From NCBI GenBank assembly GCA_023488455.1, contig JAMDDV010000019.1:1-24045 (forward strand): a stretch of DNA of 24,045 nucleotides, written 5' to 3'. The notes under the pieces were generated by a model that searched no databases, was not told the DNA's origin, and worked only from the letters and a program-made list of their open reading frames with translations. How positions within the stretch are numbered: position 1 is the stretch's first letter; the number at the start of each line of letters is the position of its first letter. Both the position numbers and the translations under genes were made by a program. Source of the stretch: Actinomycetota bacterium. Its GTDB lineage: Bacteria; Actinomycetota; Humimicrobiia; Hakubellales; JAMDDV01. Of the stretch, positions 22,129-24,045 are shown in pieces.

Positions 22129-23487
22129 AGATTCAAAGCTTCGGGATTGCTCCCTAACCTCTCCTCGTAACCTTCCGGCACCGGGCAGGCGTCAGTCCCT
22201 ATACGTCGTCTTACGACTTAGCAGAGACCTGTGTTTTTAGTAAACAGTCGCTTGAGCCTGGTTATTGCAGCCCCCTCGGGCTCGATCTTGCGATTTTACC
22301 CTACCGAGGCACCCCTTCTTCCGAAGTTACGGGGTCAATGTGCCGAGTTCCTTAACGAGAGTTCTCTCGATCGCCTTAGGATTCTCTCCTCGCCCACCTG
22401 TGTCGGTTTTGGTACAGGCGCTAAATTGCTTGCTAGAGGCTTTTCTTGGCAGTGTGAGATCAACCACTTCTCCAAAAGAGGATCGTCATCATACCTTGAG
22501 CTTGACGTCTCCCGGATTTGCCAAAGAGACACTCTTGATATTTGAACGCAGACAACCAAACCGCGATGGCCTACCCTACTGCGTCACCCCATTGCTCAAG
22601 CGCAATTTAGCGGTACAGGAATATTAGCCTGTTATCCATCGTCTACGCCTCTCGGCCTCGACTTAGGCCCTGACTAACCCTGAGCGGATTAACCTTCCCC
22701 AGGAAACCTTGGGCTTTCGGCGGACAAGTTTCTCGCTTGTCTCTCGCTACTCATGCCGGCATTCTCTCTTCTCTGCGGTCCACCACGCCTCACGACGCAG
22801 CTTCACCCCTGCAGAGAATGCTCCCCTACCAATCCGATTGCTCGAATTCCACAGCTTCGGTAATGGACTTAAGCCCCGGACATTGTCGGCGCAGAACCAC
22901 TTGACCAGTGAGCTATTACGCACTCTTTAAATGATTGCTGCTTCTAAGCCAACATCCTGGCTGTCTGTGCAATTCCACATCCTTTGCCACTTAGTCCATA
23001 TTTAGGGACCTTAGCTGGTGGTCTGGGCTTTTTCCCTCTCGACAATGGAGCTTATCCCCCACTGTCTGACTCCCAAGCTCTAAAGTCATGGCATTCGGAG
23101 TTTGATTAGAGTCGGTAACCTTGTGAGGCCCCTAGTCTATTCAGTGCTCTACCTCCATGACCAAACACTTGAGGCTAGCCCTAAAGCTATTTCGGGGAGA
23201 ACCAGCTATTTCTGAGTTTGTTAGGCCTTTCACCCCTATCCACAGCTCATCCCCAAGCTTTTCAACGCTTGTGGGTTCGGGCCTCCACGAGGTCTTACCC
23301 TCGATTCACCCTGGCCATGGATAGCTCACTCAGCTTCGGGTCTATGGCATGCAACTAATTCGCCCATTTAAGACTCGCTTTCGCTTCGGCTACCCTGAAT
23401 GGTTAACCTTGCTGCATACCATAACTCGCCGGCCCGTTCTACAAAAAGTAAGCGGTCAGGTACAACTTTCGTTGCGCCCTTCCACAA

Positions 23488-23523
<36 letters not shown>

Positions 23524-23529
23524 CCTCCC

Positions 23530-23576
<47 letters not shown>

Positions 23577-24045
23577 GTAAAGAGTATTTAGCCTTGCAGG
23601 GTGGTCCCCGCAAATTCCAACAGGATTGCACGTGTCCCGTTGTACTCAGGTGGCTACCAGAAAAGACCAGATCATTTCATGCACAGGACTTTTACCTTCT
23701 ATGGTGAAGCTTTCCATCTTCCTTCCACTATAACCTGGTTTTTTTACTTTTCCTCGTTTGCGCAGAAACGAACAGTAACTCCTATAACCCCCATCAGGCA
23801 ACGCCTGCACGCTATCACACCCAATGAGTTTAGGCCCTTCCCATTTCGCTCGCCACTACTTTGGGAATCTCGGTTGATTTCTTTTCCTCAGGGTACTTAG
23901 ATGGTTCAGTTCCCCTGGTTACCTCCACACACCCTATGTATTCAGGTGTGGGTACCGCGACATGACTCGCGGTGGGTTACCCCATTCAGATATCTGCGGA
24001 TCAAAGGCTGTTCGGCGCCTACCCGCAGCTTATCGCAGCCTACCC

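Overview
The window is bacterial chromosomal DNA, probably from a free-living anaerobe or a metagenome-assembled genome. The rRNA, Shine-Dalgarno sequences, LacI/CUT1 sugar uptake genes and group I introns all point to Bacteria. Phylum cannot be fixed from the sequence; a Gram-positive-like or deep-branching lineage (Clostridia, deep Actinobacteriota, Thermotogota or Atribacterota-like) would fit. Base composition is mosaic: about 1-250 is GC-balanced, about 328-4200 is strongly AT-rich, and the rest is intermediate.

Layout. (1) 1-4206: a broken fragment of a 2-oxoacid dehydrogenase E1-alpha gene, an AT-rich plus-strand pair (TIM-barrel sugar epimerase/isomerase and Gfo/Idh/MocA oxidoreductase), then a convergent E1-alpha/E1-beta pair. 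(2) 4391-8868: a sugar uptake unit on the minus strand, LacI regulator - solute-binding lipoprotein - two CUT1 permeases. It is headed by a near-consensus promoter with a perfect 24-bp palindromic operator just downstream of the -10. (3) 8916-12087: an EF-G-like translational GTPase followed by a phosphofructokinase with a PPi-type active-site signature. (4) 12116-14722: a tightly overlapping minus-strand operon of two nitrilase-superfamily proteins (the first lacks the catalytic cysteine) and a PIG-L/LmbE deacetylase. (5) 14835-16155: a membrane-anchored CBM9-like protein and a half-size GDT1/UPF0016 transporter. (6) 16216-19811: a zinc alcohol dehydrogenase, a GHKL ATPase split in two by a frameshift, and a DUF4143-type AAA ATPase. 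(7) 19951-24045: 5S and 23S rRNA on the minus strand, the 23S gene cut off at its 5' end by the window edge.

The most striking feature is in the 23S gene. Two separate group I introns sit in the helix 69-71 region, after E. coli positions U1931 and U1951, leaving a 20-nt exon between them. The first (289 nt) has no ORF. The second (675 nt) carries a LAGLIDADG homing endonuclease ORF whose stop codon lies inside the ribozyme's 3' P7 strand. P1 helices with the expected U-G splice-site wobble, P7, P8 and P9 elements and terminal guanosines can be found by eye.

Regions 1 and 2 look like a carbohydrate catabolic island: uptake of an unidentified sugar or polyol, NAD-dependent oxidation and isomerisation, and perhaps oxidative cleavage of a 2-oxoacid or diketone. 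No E2/E3 subunits and no transporter ATPase lie within the window.
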